This document shows, one piece after another, positions 42,953-51,310 of a stretch of 64,000 nucleotides of DNA. Below the pieces are notes generated by a model, which searched no databases, was not told the origin of the DNA, and saw only the letters and a list, made by a program, of their open reading frames with translations. Location: the NCBI GenBank assembly GCA_964523675.1, contig CAZFZT010000004.1, positions 25,986-89,985 on the forward strand. Direction: 5' to 3'. The position numbers and the translations under genes are program-made. Numbering within the stretch: position 1 is the first letter of the stretch; the number at the start of each line of letters is the position of its first letter. Origin of the DNA: CAZFZT01 sp964523675. Lineage in GTDB: Bacteria > Planctomycetota > Phycisphaerae > Phycisphaerales > SM1A02.

Positions 42953-43576
42953 TTAAGTCACGTTCTCGATAAACATAGAGTCAGTCACGGTCAACGTAGA
43001 GTTGTTCGCCGCAATGGCTCCACCCCAAAGATCAATAGTTCTATTGTTTATGAATGAGCAGCTTTCGATACTGAAGACTGACTCCTCAAGCAGTAGCCCT
43101 GCGGGGCCGCCTGAGGGCCAGTTGTACCCGTCACGAATGATGAGTCCGTCGATACGCGATCCAGCAGACAGTTGATTGCCCACCAAGAGTGGAGCAGCGA
43201 CGTCGACGCTCGGCTTTGGAAACTCACGCCTCAGAACCGTCTCATTGTTCTTCCAGTCGCGCTGATCCAGGCGAGTTTCCCATCCCGCGAAGCCACCATA
43301 CATCGCCACACCGCTGACCAACTGAAATGAGGACTGCGGGTCTTCATCAGCCGGGCCGGGCAGATACTCGCCCGCCGCCACCCATAACTGAACGTCTTCA
43401 CCTCCTGCACCGGCAGCGGCTGCGAGCGCATCGTGCAGATCGCTGAACGCATCTTTCCATGATGAACCGTCATTCGCGCCCGTCGCCGCATGGTTCACAT
43501 AAATGATCCGTTCCGCCGCAGCCGCGCACGAAACAACCGTCGCGATCAACAGAGCCGAGAGTGTTCTCATCCACAT
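42953..43576 (-). CDS. 5' part of a split beta-helix gene
   Basis: The 207-residue part has a signal peptide ending in CAAAAE and a GGAG about 9 nt ahead of the ATG. The start of the body (IIYVNHAATGANDGSSW, DLHDALAAA) is typical of planctomycete right-handed beta-helix proteins, and VAMYGGFAGWETRLDQRDW is another family motif. It ends in the middle of a helix turn, after SMFIENVT. Reading through the TAA gives GADDGGAIYVSG, which completes the turn. The intact protein would have 697 or 698 residues. The stop is therefore a mutation, a sequencing error or a read-through site. Confidence 0.8.
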   Translation of the reverse strand: MWMRTLSALLIATVVSCAAAAERIIYVNHAATGANDGSSWKDAFSDLHDALAAAAGAGGEDVQLWVAAGEYLPGPADEDPQSSFQLVSGVAMYGGFAGWETRLDQRDWKNNETVLRREFPKPSVDVAAPLLVGNQLSAGSRIDGLIIRDGYNWPSGGPAGLLLEESVFSIESCSFINNRTIDLWGGAIAANNSTLTVTDSMFIENVT

Positions 43577-43690
43577 TGCGCTTCTCCCGTCGAGTTCGCG
43601 CTAGCGTACCGCGGGCGCGCAGGCACACCATGAGCACCTCGCCTGATCTTCCTCGATCTTGCACTGGCGCCGCCTCGACTGACGCGCAGT

Positions 43691-44452
43691 TCACTCGATC
43701 GGGCGCACGCCGTTGAGCGCGAGTGGTTCGATGGGACGATCGCCGCGGCCGGTCTTCACCGCGCCGAGCTTTTCGACGATGTCGAGTCCTTCGATCACCT
43801 GGCCGAATGCCGTGTACTGGCCGTCAAGGTGGCGGCACTTCTCGCGCGTCAGGCAGATGAAGAACTGACTGCCTGCCGAGTTCGGGTCGGCGGATCGCGC
43901 CATAGAGAGCGTGCCGGGCACGTGCTGGCGGTCGTTGAACTCCGCATCGACGGTCCATCCCGGGCCGCCGGTGCCGGTGCCGTGCGGGCAACCGCCCTGG
44001 ATCACGAAGCCGGGAATCACGCGGTGGAAGGTGAGGTTGTCGTAGAAGCCGCTGCGCGCCAGCTTGAGGAAGTTCTCAACATGAAGAGGCGCAACGTCGT
44101 TCCAGAGTTCAACAGTGAGGTCGCCGAATTCCGTGGAGATGATGGCCCGTGGGTACGAATTGGAATCGCTCATCTCACCAGTGTAGTCATCCGACTGCTG
44201 CCCTGCTGCTACAGCTTCCGGCGCCTCGTTCTCCGATCTCGTAGAGGCAATTGACTGTGTTCCTTCAGTGCCCCCTGAAGGCATTGCATCACGTTCATCG
44301 TCGCTTCCTTGCAAAGCTGCCGCATTTGAAGCAGTGGCCGCCGCCTTTTCGTCACTGGTGCGTGCGCGATCGGCACATGCAGCGACCGAAAGAACAGCAA
44401 CGAGCGTGACAAGGGTCAATACGGCGACGCTGAACCGGGCGAGGACATTCAT
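43691..44452 (-). CDS. Cyclophilin-type peptidyl-prolyl isomerase, lipoprotein
   Basis: The 253-residue protein has a signal sequence ending in VAAC (Cys26), so it is probably a lipoprotein outside the cytoplasm. A 70-residue polar linker precedes a cyclophilin domain (about 98-250). Its active-site residues are present: FHRVIPGFVIQGG with the catalytic Arg, FNDRQHVPGTLSMAR, GSQFFICL and YTAFGQVIEG. It would speed proline isomerisation during folding of exported proteins, fitting a region rich in secreted proteins. Confidence 0.94.
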   Translation of the reverse strand: MNVLARFSVAVLTLVTLVAVLSVAACADRARTSDEKAAATASNAAALQGSDDERDAMPSGGTEGTQSIASTRSENEAPEAVAAGQQSDDYTGEMSDSNSYPRAIISTEFGDLTVELWNDVAPLHVENFLKLARSGFYDNLTFHRVIPGFVIQGGCPHGTGTGGPGWTVDAEFNDRQHVPGTLSMARSADPNSAGSQFFICLTREKCRHLDGQYTAFGQVIEGLDIVEKLGAVKTGRGDRPIEPLALNGVRPIE

Positions 44453-44605
44453 TTCGTGTAGGTCCTAAAAATCCAGTGATTCCGCTGCCCCCACGCGCGG
44501 AGTCAGGGGCATCAGTCATGAAATCGCAACAAACTCCGCCCTCATCGGTGAGGGAACTCAATCATGGGCAAAGAGATCATCTACGAACTGAGCTCGACCT
44601 CGTGA

Positions 44606-47332
44606 TTACTCCGAGACTCTGACGGCATTGAGCGCACGTTCGATGCGCTCGCGCAGGTCTTCAAGATGCGCGCGGCTATAGGTATCCACCTCGATGCCGG
44701 CTGACGCGCCCAACATGCTGTTGATCTTGTCACGCAGTTGCCGCAAGTGCATCAGTGAAAGCGTCCGAATTGGGCGCGGCATCGATGCGGGCGCCTCCGT
44801 CAGGTCGATCAGTCGATCCGTCATCTCCGACTGCAGATTCCGCCTGAGTGAAGAGATGAGCGGCTGGCGTTCGGAGTACTCGGTGGCATGGAAGCCATTT
44901 TCTAGTTCGATAAACACCGACTCAACAACGTCACCCATCAATTCCGGCAGCGTCAGCGCATCCTCTTCAAACGGGGTTCGCAGTTCGTTGTCATGCACGC
45001 GCTGCAGTGTTCCTGGATTCATCAGGTAGAGCATGGCGAACGATTGAATCTGCGCGACCCTGTTATGAATAGGGAATGACACATCGCCTGAACTCACCGC
45101 GCCCCAGTGACTGAAGCGGCTGGGCGTGAGTTTTCGGAGCACTTCCGGACGCAGATCGAACTTCGTGTCATCGAACGCATGCTCTATGACGAACGCGAGC
45201 GCCTCACGCTGCTTCTGGGGCTCCACCGGAACCAGCGGATCACGCGCATCGGGATCACCCTTCCGATCACGATGCACGTAGGCGCCGCCGATAAAGCGGC
45301 TGGCGATACGTAGCGAGCCGAGGTGTTCCCCGAGCAGTTGTTCATATGCTCGGCGAAGCAAATGCCACGACTGGCCATCATCGACTGCCTTGTCCAGCAG
45401 CATGCCGCGCAGCGTCGTGACCAGTTGCATGCGCTGCTGTGCCCATTCGAGCGGGTCGGCTCCGAGCATCCACACATCAACGGTCGGGTCTGGCCCCATC
45501 CGGTCCTCGTCCGTGGCATATTGCAGTTCCGGCTCCGCGACTTTCTTTGCGAGCTCCGCTCGCCGCTTTTCGTCGAAGGTGTAGCCGTGCTCGATCGCCC
45601 ACATGTCGTAGGGCCCCAGTGTCGGAGTCGCCCATTGGCCGCGGGGCCCATCGGCGCTCGGCGGCACATAGGCCGGCGCATAATCCATCACCGAAGCAAC
45701 CGTCGGTCCTTCCATCTTCTGAACGTATTCGTCAAGCGAAAGCCACGCAGCCGCCTTGAAGTTGTGGCGCAGCCCGAGCGTATGGCCGACCTCGTGCATA
45801 ACGACGTACTTCAGCATCGCGCCGAGGTATTCCTCCGGCACGCCGTCGATCATCGGGACGTCGTCCTTGCCCGCAAAGAACTGATCGAACATGAACTGCA
45901 TCGCCAGATTGGCGGTCTGCATCTGCAGCGCCGCGCCGGTTCCAAAGCCGCAGTGATCGCTCTGCTGCACCACGCGCTGCATGAGACGGCTGCGCTTTGG
46001 TTGCTCGCCGATGCTGTAATCGCCGAGCAAGTCGGCCTTTTCATCATCGGTGAGTTCCGGATCATTCAGGATTGCATCGCGGTACACATTCGGCTCCTCA
46101 TAACGCGCGATCGGATCCCACAGCGGCCGCTCTTCAATCCACTGGAGGGCCTCGGCGTTCAATCCTTCAAGTCCATATGCCGCAATCATTTCCTGGTAGC
46201 GGAGCGCCCAGAGTTTGAGCATCGAATCATCGAAGATGATGTTCGCATCGAGAATCTGGCCGGTCTCGGGATTCACGCGACTTGGGCCCATGGCAAAGGC
46301 GCGCTCGGAGGAGATCCAGCGGAAAAAGTTATACCGAACGTCCTCTGGATACACATCCATGAACGCACCGCTGCGCGAATCCTGCTGGCGCACTTCGATC
46401 GCGTCGATGATGCCGACCTTCTCGAACGCCTTGTTCCACTCCAGAATACCCTCACGCACATAGCGGCGGTAGCGCACCGGAACCGTGTGCTCGATGTAGA
46501 AGATGATCGGCTCTGTGGGTGGTGAAAGGCGCAGTGATGAATCACGCTTCTGGAGGTTCCAGCGGTTGACGTAGCGCGTGAACTGGTCGCCGCCGGCCTC
46601 GTTCTTGGAAAAGTCCTTGAAAACCGTCATGAAGTAGCCGATGCGCTCGTCCGCTTCGCGCGGGCGATAATCCGTTCGCGGAATAACGCTGATTGAGTAG
46701 TGCAGTGTCGTCAGTTCTCCGTTCCCCATGGGAATCGTGACGGGAACCTCGACATTCTGAGGGAAGACTTTGATGTCGCCGAATTTGGCGAGCGATGCAT
46801 TGCCGCGCATTCCGGTGAAGGTGTTCGACTGGTGCGCGAGCAGATTATTGAGGTCGATGACTGGTCCCCGGTTCGGGCCCATGGCGACGATCTTCGTCGT
46901 CAACAGAACGCGATCCTGATAGGTGCGATCAACTGCTGCCTTGAGTTCGGCATCACGTGATCCACCCTTGACCTGACGGCGGATGTTCGGCTCCATCAGG
47001 ACGAGCTGGTCACCATGACGCGTCCAGTAGGCGTACGTATCGCGCCATTGATACCCCGTCTGGCGGGAGCCGCCCGCGATAGAGGTGGCGATGAAGATGC
47101 GCTGCCCGTCGAAGTTGCCGGGGAGCTCGGCAAGGGCCTGATGCTTCTGCTTGTTGACCCAAACGTTGTAGAACGGCCGGCCTACGGGGGATGTGACCTG
47201 TTCGAAGCCCTTCGCCACATCGTCGAAGGAAGGCAGGTCGCGCTGGGCGCTGGCAGGACTTACCCAGCTGGCGCTGGCCAACAGGGCAAGAGTGAGAAAG
47301 GCCACCATGCGTTGCTGAATCGTAAACCTCAT
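44606..47332 (-). CDS. Secreted zinc-dependent metalloprotease (DUF5117/DUF4953)
   Basis: From the ATG at 47332 (GGAG upstream) the protein has 908 residues and a signal peptide ending in SPASAQ. An N-terminal DUF5117-like domain (about 60-260) precedes a metzincin-like catalytic region with HEVGHTLGLRH at about residue 510, the three histidines binding zinc. SSERAFAMGPSRVNPETG and PIIFYIEHTVPVRYRRYV are typical of this bacterial family. The C-terminal 300 residues are helical. Most members are about 800-900 residues, so the gene is complete. It is probably a periplasmic or outer membrane protease with unknown substrate. Confidence 0.92.
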   Translation of the reverse strand: MRFTIQQRMVAFLTLALLASASWVSPASAQRDLPSFDDVAKGFEQVTSPVGRPFYNVWVNKQKHQALAELPGNFDGQRIFIATSIAGGSRQTGYQWRDTYAYWTRHGDQLVLMEPNIRRQVKGGSRDAELKAAVDRTYQDRVLLTTKIVAMGPNRGPVIDLNNLLAHQSNTFTGMRGNASLAKFGDIKVFPQNVEVPVTIPMGNGELTTLHYSISVIPRTDYRPREADERIGYFMTVFKDFSKNEAGGDQFTRYVNRWNLQKRDSSLRLSPPTEPIIFYIEHTVPVRYRRYVREGILEWNKAFEKVGIIDAIEVRQQDSRSGAFMDVYPEDVRYNFFRWISSERAFAMGPSRVNPETGQILDANIIFDDSMLKLWALRYQEMIAAYGLEGLNAEALQWIEERPLWDPIARYEEPNVYRDAILNDPELTDDEKADLLGDYSIGEQPKRSRLMQRVVQQSDHCGFGTGAALQMQTANLAMQFMFDQFFAGKDDVPMIDGVPEEYLGAMLKYVVMHEVGHTLGLRHNFKAAAWLSLDEYVQKMEGPTVASVMDYAPAYVPPSADGPRGQWATPTLGPYDMWAIEHGYTFDEKRRAELAKKVAEPELQYATDEDRMGPDPTVDVWMLGADPLEWAQQRMQLVTTLRGMLLDKAVDDGQSWHLLRRAYEQLLGEHLGSLRIASRFIGGAYVHRDRKGDPDARDPLVPVEPQKQREALAFVIEHAFDDTKFDLRPEVLRKLTPSRFSHWGAVSSGDVSFPIHNRVAQIQSFAMLYLMNPGTLQRVHDNELRTPFEEDALTLPELMGDVVESVFIELENGFHATEYSERQPLISSLRRNLQSEMTDRLIDLTEAPASMPRPIRTLSLMHLRQLRDKINSMLGASAGIEVDTYSRAHLEDLRERIERALNAVRVSE

Positions 47333-47583
47333 CGCTAAATCTCCATCAGAAGGGGGCTCATGATGCCACCGGGAAGACCGGTCGCCGGGTGTTGTACCGA
47401 TTTGTACGGTCATTTGATGCACCCCGATCGGTCATATCCAGCGATCGCGACCAAAAGGCAGGCCGGCGGCAGGTTCCGCTGCGGCCGCTTGCGGCGTCGC
47501 TCGCGGCCCCAAACGGCTCTCTACCTGCTTGTGATCCACGCCCGAAGTCGACAGCGCACAGTCTATCCCTATCATCAGGCCGC

Positions 47584-48660
47584 ATGAGCGTGCCTGAGAA
47601 CCCTTCTATCGCGATCGTTGGCGCTACCGGCGCCGTCGGAGCCGAGTTGCTCGCCCTTCTGGAGGAGCGCGACTTCCCGTGCCGGCAACTGCGGCTGCTC
47701 GCCTCTGCACGGTCCGCAGGCAAGACAGCGCCATTTCGCGGCGAGACCCTGAAGGTAGAGGAACTGACCGAATCAAGCTTTGAGGGCGTACATATCGCGA
47801 TATTCTCTGCAGGGGGCTCGATCAGCCGGCAGTTCGGGCCAGTCGCGGCTGATGCAGGTGCGGTGGTGATCGACAACTCGAGCGCGTTCCGGATGGATCA
47901 GCAAGTGCCATTGATCGTCCCGGAGATCAATGGTGAACTGCTTCAGAACCGCCGGGAGGGGGTGGCGGATCGCTCAACGGCCGGCGGTTACATCATTGCC
48001 AATCCGAACTGCTCGACGATCATTGCGCTGATGGCCGTCACCCCACTGCACCGCGCTGCGGGAAGCGGCGGCATCGAGCGCATGGTGGTGAGCACCTATC
48101 AGGCGGCATCCGGCGCGGGGGCTGCGTGGATGGGCGAACTCGAACAGCAGGCGCGCGACTTCGCCGCAGGCCGGCCGCTCACGCAGGATGTGCTCGGCAG
48201 GCAATATCTCTTCAACGTCTTCTGCCACAACTCGGCGGTCCTTGAGAACGGCTACAACGAGGAAGAGATGAAGATGTCGCGCGAAGCGCACAAGATCTGG
48301 AATGATTCGTCGCCGCGGATCACGGCGACGTGTGTGCGCGTGCCGGTCCTTCGCGCCCATTGCGAGTCGATCAATCTGACGTTTCGCAGGTCGATGACAG
48401 AGGACGAAGCGCGCGAGGTTCTGGCTGCTGCGCCAGGCGTGAGGATCGTTGACGATCGCGAGCGGAATCGCTTCCCCGAGCCGCTCGATGCCGCCGGGCT
48501 CGACGATGTTCTCGTCGGCCGCATTCGCGGAGACATCAGCCAGCCGCCGGGCAAGGGGCTGGAGATGTTCATTGCCGGCGACCAACTGCGCAAAGGGGCG
48601 GCGCTCAATGCGATCCAGATTGCAGAGCGGTTGATTCAACGGGTGCCGGCGGCGGTGTGA
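47584..48660 (+). CDS. asd: Aspartate-semialdehyde dehydrogenase
   Basis: Asd reduces aspartyl-4-phosphate to aspartate semialdehyde, on the way to lysine, diaminopimelate, threonine and methionine. The protein (358 residues from the ATG at 47584) has the NADP loop VGATGAVGAELL, FSAGGSISRQF, IDNSSAFRM, the catalytic cysteine in NPNCSTI, and the SGAGAAWMGEL segment. GRIRGDISQPPGKGLEMFIAGD closes the active site. A longer upstream frame exists but adds no conserved sequence. Its 3' end overlaps the convergent membrane protein gene by 25 bp. Confidence 0.95.
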   Translation: MSVPENPSIAIVGATGAVGAELLALLEERDFPCRQLRLLASARSAGKTAPFRGETLKVEELTESSFEGVHIAIFSAGGSISRQFGPVAADAGAVVIDNSSAFRMDQQVPLIVPEINGELLQNRREGVADRSTAGGYIIANPNCSTIIALMAVTPLHRAAGSGGIERMVVSTYQAASGAGAAWMGELEQQARDFAAGRPLTQDVLGRQYLFNVFCHNSAVLENGYNEEEMKMSREAHKIWNDSSPRITATCVRVPVLRAHCESINLTFRRSMTEDEAREVLAAAPGVRIVDDRERNRFPEPLDAAGLDDVLVGRIRGDISQPPGKGLEMFIAGDQLRKGAALNAIQIAERLIQRVPAAV

Positions 48661-49502
48661 TCCTTCTCCGAGTTTTCGTGACTACACATGTGCCGAGTCT
48701 CGTCAGAGAATATCTCTTCACGTGCGCGCCGATCTTGCATCGCGAGTCGTCCATATTCATATGCGACAGCCAACATAAGTGGGACGGCGAGTACCAAACA
48801 AACCTTATGCACTCCAGTCATGGTCGATGCTGCGGACGAGAAGAATACGAAGGATGCACTGAGGGCATTGACTACGAAGAATATTGCTGCGCCTGCCCTT
48901 CGCCAAAACCTCCAAAAGAGTGATCTCGTAAGCGCCGCACGCCCCTCGCTGCTACTACTGTCGAGCGGTGCAAGAACCTCCTCGTCGAGCACCAGCGCAC
49001 CTGCACGGTGGCACAGTTTGCGCAACGCGGGGAAACATTCGTCGATGTCATTCGGATCGAGAACAAAAGTTCGGCATCGCGCTCGCCGCAACTGAAACGC
49101 GACTCGGTGCCGCTGGACATAAACGTATGGCGCGACCTTCTCTTCGATCTGTTCGAGGCGAAGCAGTACGACCTCGTCGTAGGTGAATCTCCGGGCTAGC
49201 AGCGAACCGCCGAGTTCGATCGCATCCGGATACAAGCGCATCACAGTTGGTTCGCTTAGGTCGCACAGCATCCACACGCCGAACGGGAATGTCGCCAGAG
49301 TCGCTAAGCCAGCGACATGAAGCCAGGCAGGCGGTTGGCCTCCAAGAATGACATCAGCGATTACGCCCCAAATCACTACTGCGAGAACCAATTCGAAGAC
49401 CACAATAACGAAACCGATCCGAAACCGCTGCATGTACATCGCGCGTCGCGATCGGCGAAACTCAACGGCTGGGTTGTGAGCGTCGTCCTCCACGACACGC
49501 AT
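48636..49502 (-). CDS. Four-helix membrane protein, paralogue of the 49805-50626 product
   Basis: The 288-residue protein has two membrane helices near residues 27-75, a central soluble part of about 130 residues, and two more helices near 210-250. The segment after helix 2 (LCDLSEPTVMRLYPDAIELGG, then RRFTYDEVVLLRLEQIE) is matched by the product of 49805-50626 (LANLSEPRRLVLRDDGLWMGG, then KTVPFERIALLKLDLV). This suggests a PH-like domain between helix pairs and makes the two genes paralogues. No function is known. It follows the TM2 gene on the same strand. Confidence 0.8.
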   Translation of the reverse strand: MRVVEDDAHNPAVEFRRSRRAMYMQRFRIGFVIVVFELVLAVVIWGVIADVILGGQPPAWLHVAGLATLATFPFGVWMLCDLSEPTVMRLYPDAIELGGSLLARRFTYDEVVLLRLEQIEEKVAPYVYVQRHRVAFQLRRARCRTFVLDPNDIDECFPALRKLCHRAGALVLDEEVLAPLDSSSSEGRAALTRSLFWRFWRRAGAAIFFVVNALSASFVFFSSAASTMTGVHKVCLVLAVPLMLAVAYEYGRLAMQDRRAREEIFSDETRHMCSHENSEKDHTAAGTR

Positions 49503-49595
49503 GGTACCGCAGATTGCCTGTTGACCTGTGCAAGAAACGACTGCTTCTGACCCAATCTAATGCTCCCACTGGTACAACACGCCGGTCTTGCGCCG

Positions 49596-49805
49596 TCACC
49601 ACTTCGGCCGACGGCATTGGTCTGGGATCAGGAAGAGGTCGATGATCTGGCCGATGAGGAACACGCCGCCGGTGAGCACCCAGATGATGCCGGTCACCCA
49701 CCTGCCGGAGTAGAAGCGGTGAATGCCGCCGAAGCCGAGGAAGATGAGGCACCAGAGCAGGTAGGCGATGCCGGGCGATGGGTGCTGACGTGAGGCGTGG
49801 TTCAT
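49596..49805 (-). CDS. TM2-domain protein
   Basis: The 69-residue protein is a single TM2 domain: two membrane helices with a short turn, GIAYLLWCLIFLGFGGIHRFYSGR then TGIIWVLTGGVFLIGQIIDL, read here as two parts. The central GGIHRFYSG and the closing IDLFLIP are the family hallmarks. Its ATG overlaps the stop of the upstream membrane gene (TGATG), so the two are translated together. The function of bacterial TM2 proteins is not established. Confidence 0.92.
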   Translation of the reverse strand: MNHASRQHPSPGIAYLLWCLIFLGFGGIHRFYSGRWVTGIIWVLTGGVFLIGQIIDLFLIPDQCRRPKW

Positions 49806-50626
49806 CAGGGCGTTTCCGTTTCGGTTGTTGGTGTCGGGCCGCGCGCAATTTCAGACTTGATTTCCGCAATGGTGCGAGAAATCTTCATGTATCGCCAAAT
49901 CGCTCCGCCGCACATCGCAGCAAGACCCGCGCCGATGATGTGCGAGATCAGAAGGCCCGCAAGAGCGGTGGTGCTGAGCGTAAGAAAGACTGCTGCGCTG
50001 ATGGCCATACACCCGAGAATGATCGCCAATGCCAGGCATTCACTTCGTCGCCTGCTGAACTCGCGCAGGAGCCGCTGGCGACCTTCGATGTGGTGATCTG
50101 GCGACGCCGGTGGGTGATAAGCATCATCGAGGCCGATCGCAGCAGCGCCGTCGCAGAGCGATCGCAGCGCATCGAAGCACTCGACCGCTTCTGATCGCTC
50201 AAGCAGGACAAACACCTCTCGCCGGTCATGCACGATCGTGAGTTTGCCGATTGGATTGATGGCACTGGGAACCAGATCGAGTTTGAGAAGAGCAATGCGC
50301 TCGAAAGGAACAGTCTTGCCCGTGAGCATGCCGCCCATCCAGAGGCCATCATCGCGCAGCACAAGCCGCCGTGGCTCAGACAGGTTTGCGAGGGCCAGGA
50401 CGCCAATTGGTACGCCGATGAGTGCGATGGCCATGTAAATCGCCCCACCGATCGGGCTTGATGGAACGGCGAGCATCATAATGGCGATCATCACCAAACC
50501 GGTACAGAACGTCGCAGCGAAGCTCACTTTGATCGCGCCGAGCAGACGCTCCCAGCACGGCGTGCGATAGGTGATCGCCTGGGGTTCGCTTGCTCCAGAT
50601 TGAGGATGTTCGAGAACCTGTGACAT
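49805..50626 (-). CDS. Four-helix membrane protein, paralogue of the 48636-49502 product
   Basis: The 273-residue protein mirrors its downstream paralogue: helices near 28-50 and 58-80, an ANLSEPRRLVL motif, a PH-like soluble middle, and a helix pair near 200-245. It is coupled to the TM2 gene by a TGATG overlap. The three genes form an operon of membrane proteins of unknown role. Confidence 0.8.
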   Translation of the reverse strand: MSQVLEHPQSGASEPQAITYRTPCWERLLGAIKVSFAATFCTGLVMIAIMMLAVPSSPIGGAIYMAIALIGVPIGVLALANLSEPRRLVLRDDGLWMGGMLTGKTVPFERIALLKLDLVPSAINPIGKLTIVHDRREVFVLLERSEAVECFDALRSLCDGAAAIGLDDAYHPPASPDHHIEGRQRLLREFSRRRSECLALAIILGCMAISAAVFLTLSTTALAGLLISHIIGAGLAAMCGGAIWRYMKISRTIAEIKSEIARGPTPTTETETP

Positions 50627-50675
50627 GGTGTGTCGCTGCTCTTTGTACGATATCGCCTAGGAAAGGAGGTGCTGG

Positions 50676-51224
50676 ATGAGGTTCATTCTCGGATTTGGTT
50701 TTTTTGCGGTGGTGCTGGTTGTGGCGACGGGCCTTGCTGATGGCGGGCGTGCTAAGCCGCAAGCGGCTGGTGGGCCGTTGGCAACTCTTGCGTTTCTAGC
50801 GGGAACGTGGCGCGGCGAGATGGATGGCGAGTTCGTCGAGGAAATCTGGAGCGAGCCCGCCCCCGGAAAGGGTGAGACGATGATGGGCATGTTCCGCTGG
50901 CTCAATGCGGAAGGCCGGCCGCGCATGTATGAGATGCTCACGCTTTCGCATGAGGAAGGCGAGACGCTGCTGCGCCTGCGACATCACACCTCGAAGATGG
51001 TCGCGTGGGAGGAGAAGGAGACGCCGGTGACGCTGCGGTTGGTCGAAGCAACACATGAACCGCAGCGTGCGGTGTTTGAGACTGTTGCTGTTGACGGACG
51101 GCTGGCGCGAATCGTCTTTGCCCGCAAGAAGGATTCCCTTGCGATTGACGTCGAGTTTCGCGAAGGGATGGGTGAGACGCTGGCGTTTCGGTTCGAGCAG
51201 GTGGCACGGCTCTCTGAGCCGTGA
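50676..51224 (+). CDS. DUF6265-like exported protein
   Basis: The ribosome binding site is excellent: GAAAGGAGGTG ends 4 nt before the ATG. The 182-residue protein has a signal peptide (cleavage near GLADG) and then a beta-rich domain starting LAFLAGTWRGEMDGEFVEE. That opening, followed by GETMMGMFRWL, is typical of the DUF6265 family, a lipocalin-like fold of unknown function. The last five codons (RLSEP) and the stop are inside the first of three tandem hairpins. Confidence 0.85.
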   Translation: MRFILGFGFFAVVLVVATGLADGGRAKPQAAGGPLATLAFLAGTWRGEMDGEFVEEIWSEPAPGKGETMMGMFRWLNAEGRPRMYEMLTLSHEEGETLLRLRHHTSKMVAWEEKETPVTLRLVEATHEPQRAVFETVAVDGRLARIVFARKKDSLAIDVEFREGMGETLAFRFEQVARLSEP

Positions 51225-51281
51225 TGATTTCTCCGGCTCAGAGAGCCGGAGGTGGTTGTACACCGGCTCAAGGAGCCGGTG
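51205..51281. repeat. Three tandem CGGCTC-GAGCCG hairpins
   Basis: Hairpins at 51205-51223 (CACGGCTC/GAGCCGTG), 51231-51251 (CTCCGGCTC/GAGCCGGAG) and 51261-51281 (CACCGGCTC/GAGCCGGTG) share the core CGGCTC-N3-GAGCCG. Outer bases change in pairs, so the stems are kept. They lie between the DUF6265-like gene and the convergent rho and may end both transcripts. Confidence 0.75.
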
Positions 51282-51310
51282 AAACTTGCGCCTGCTCCAC
51301 CATTCGGAGA

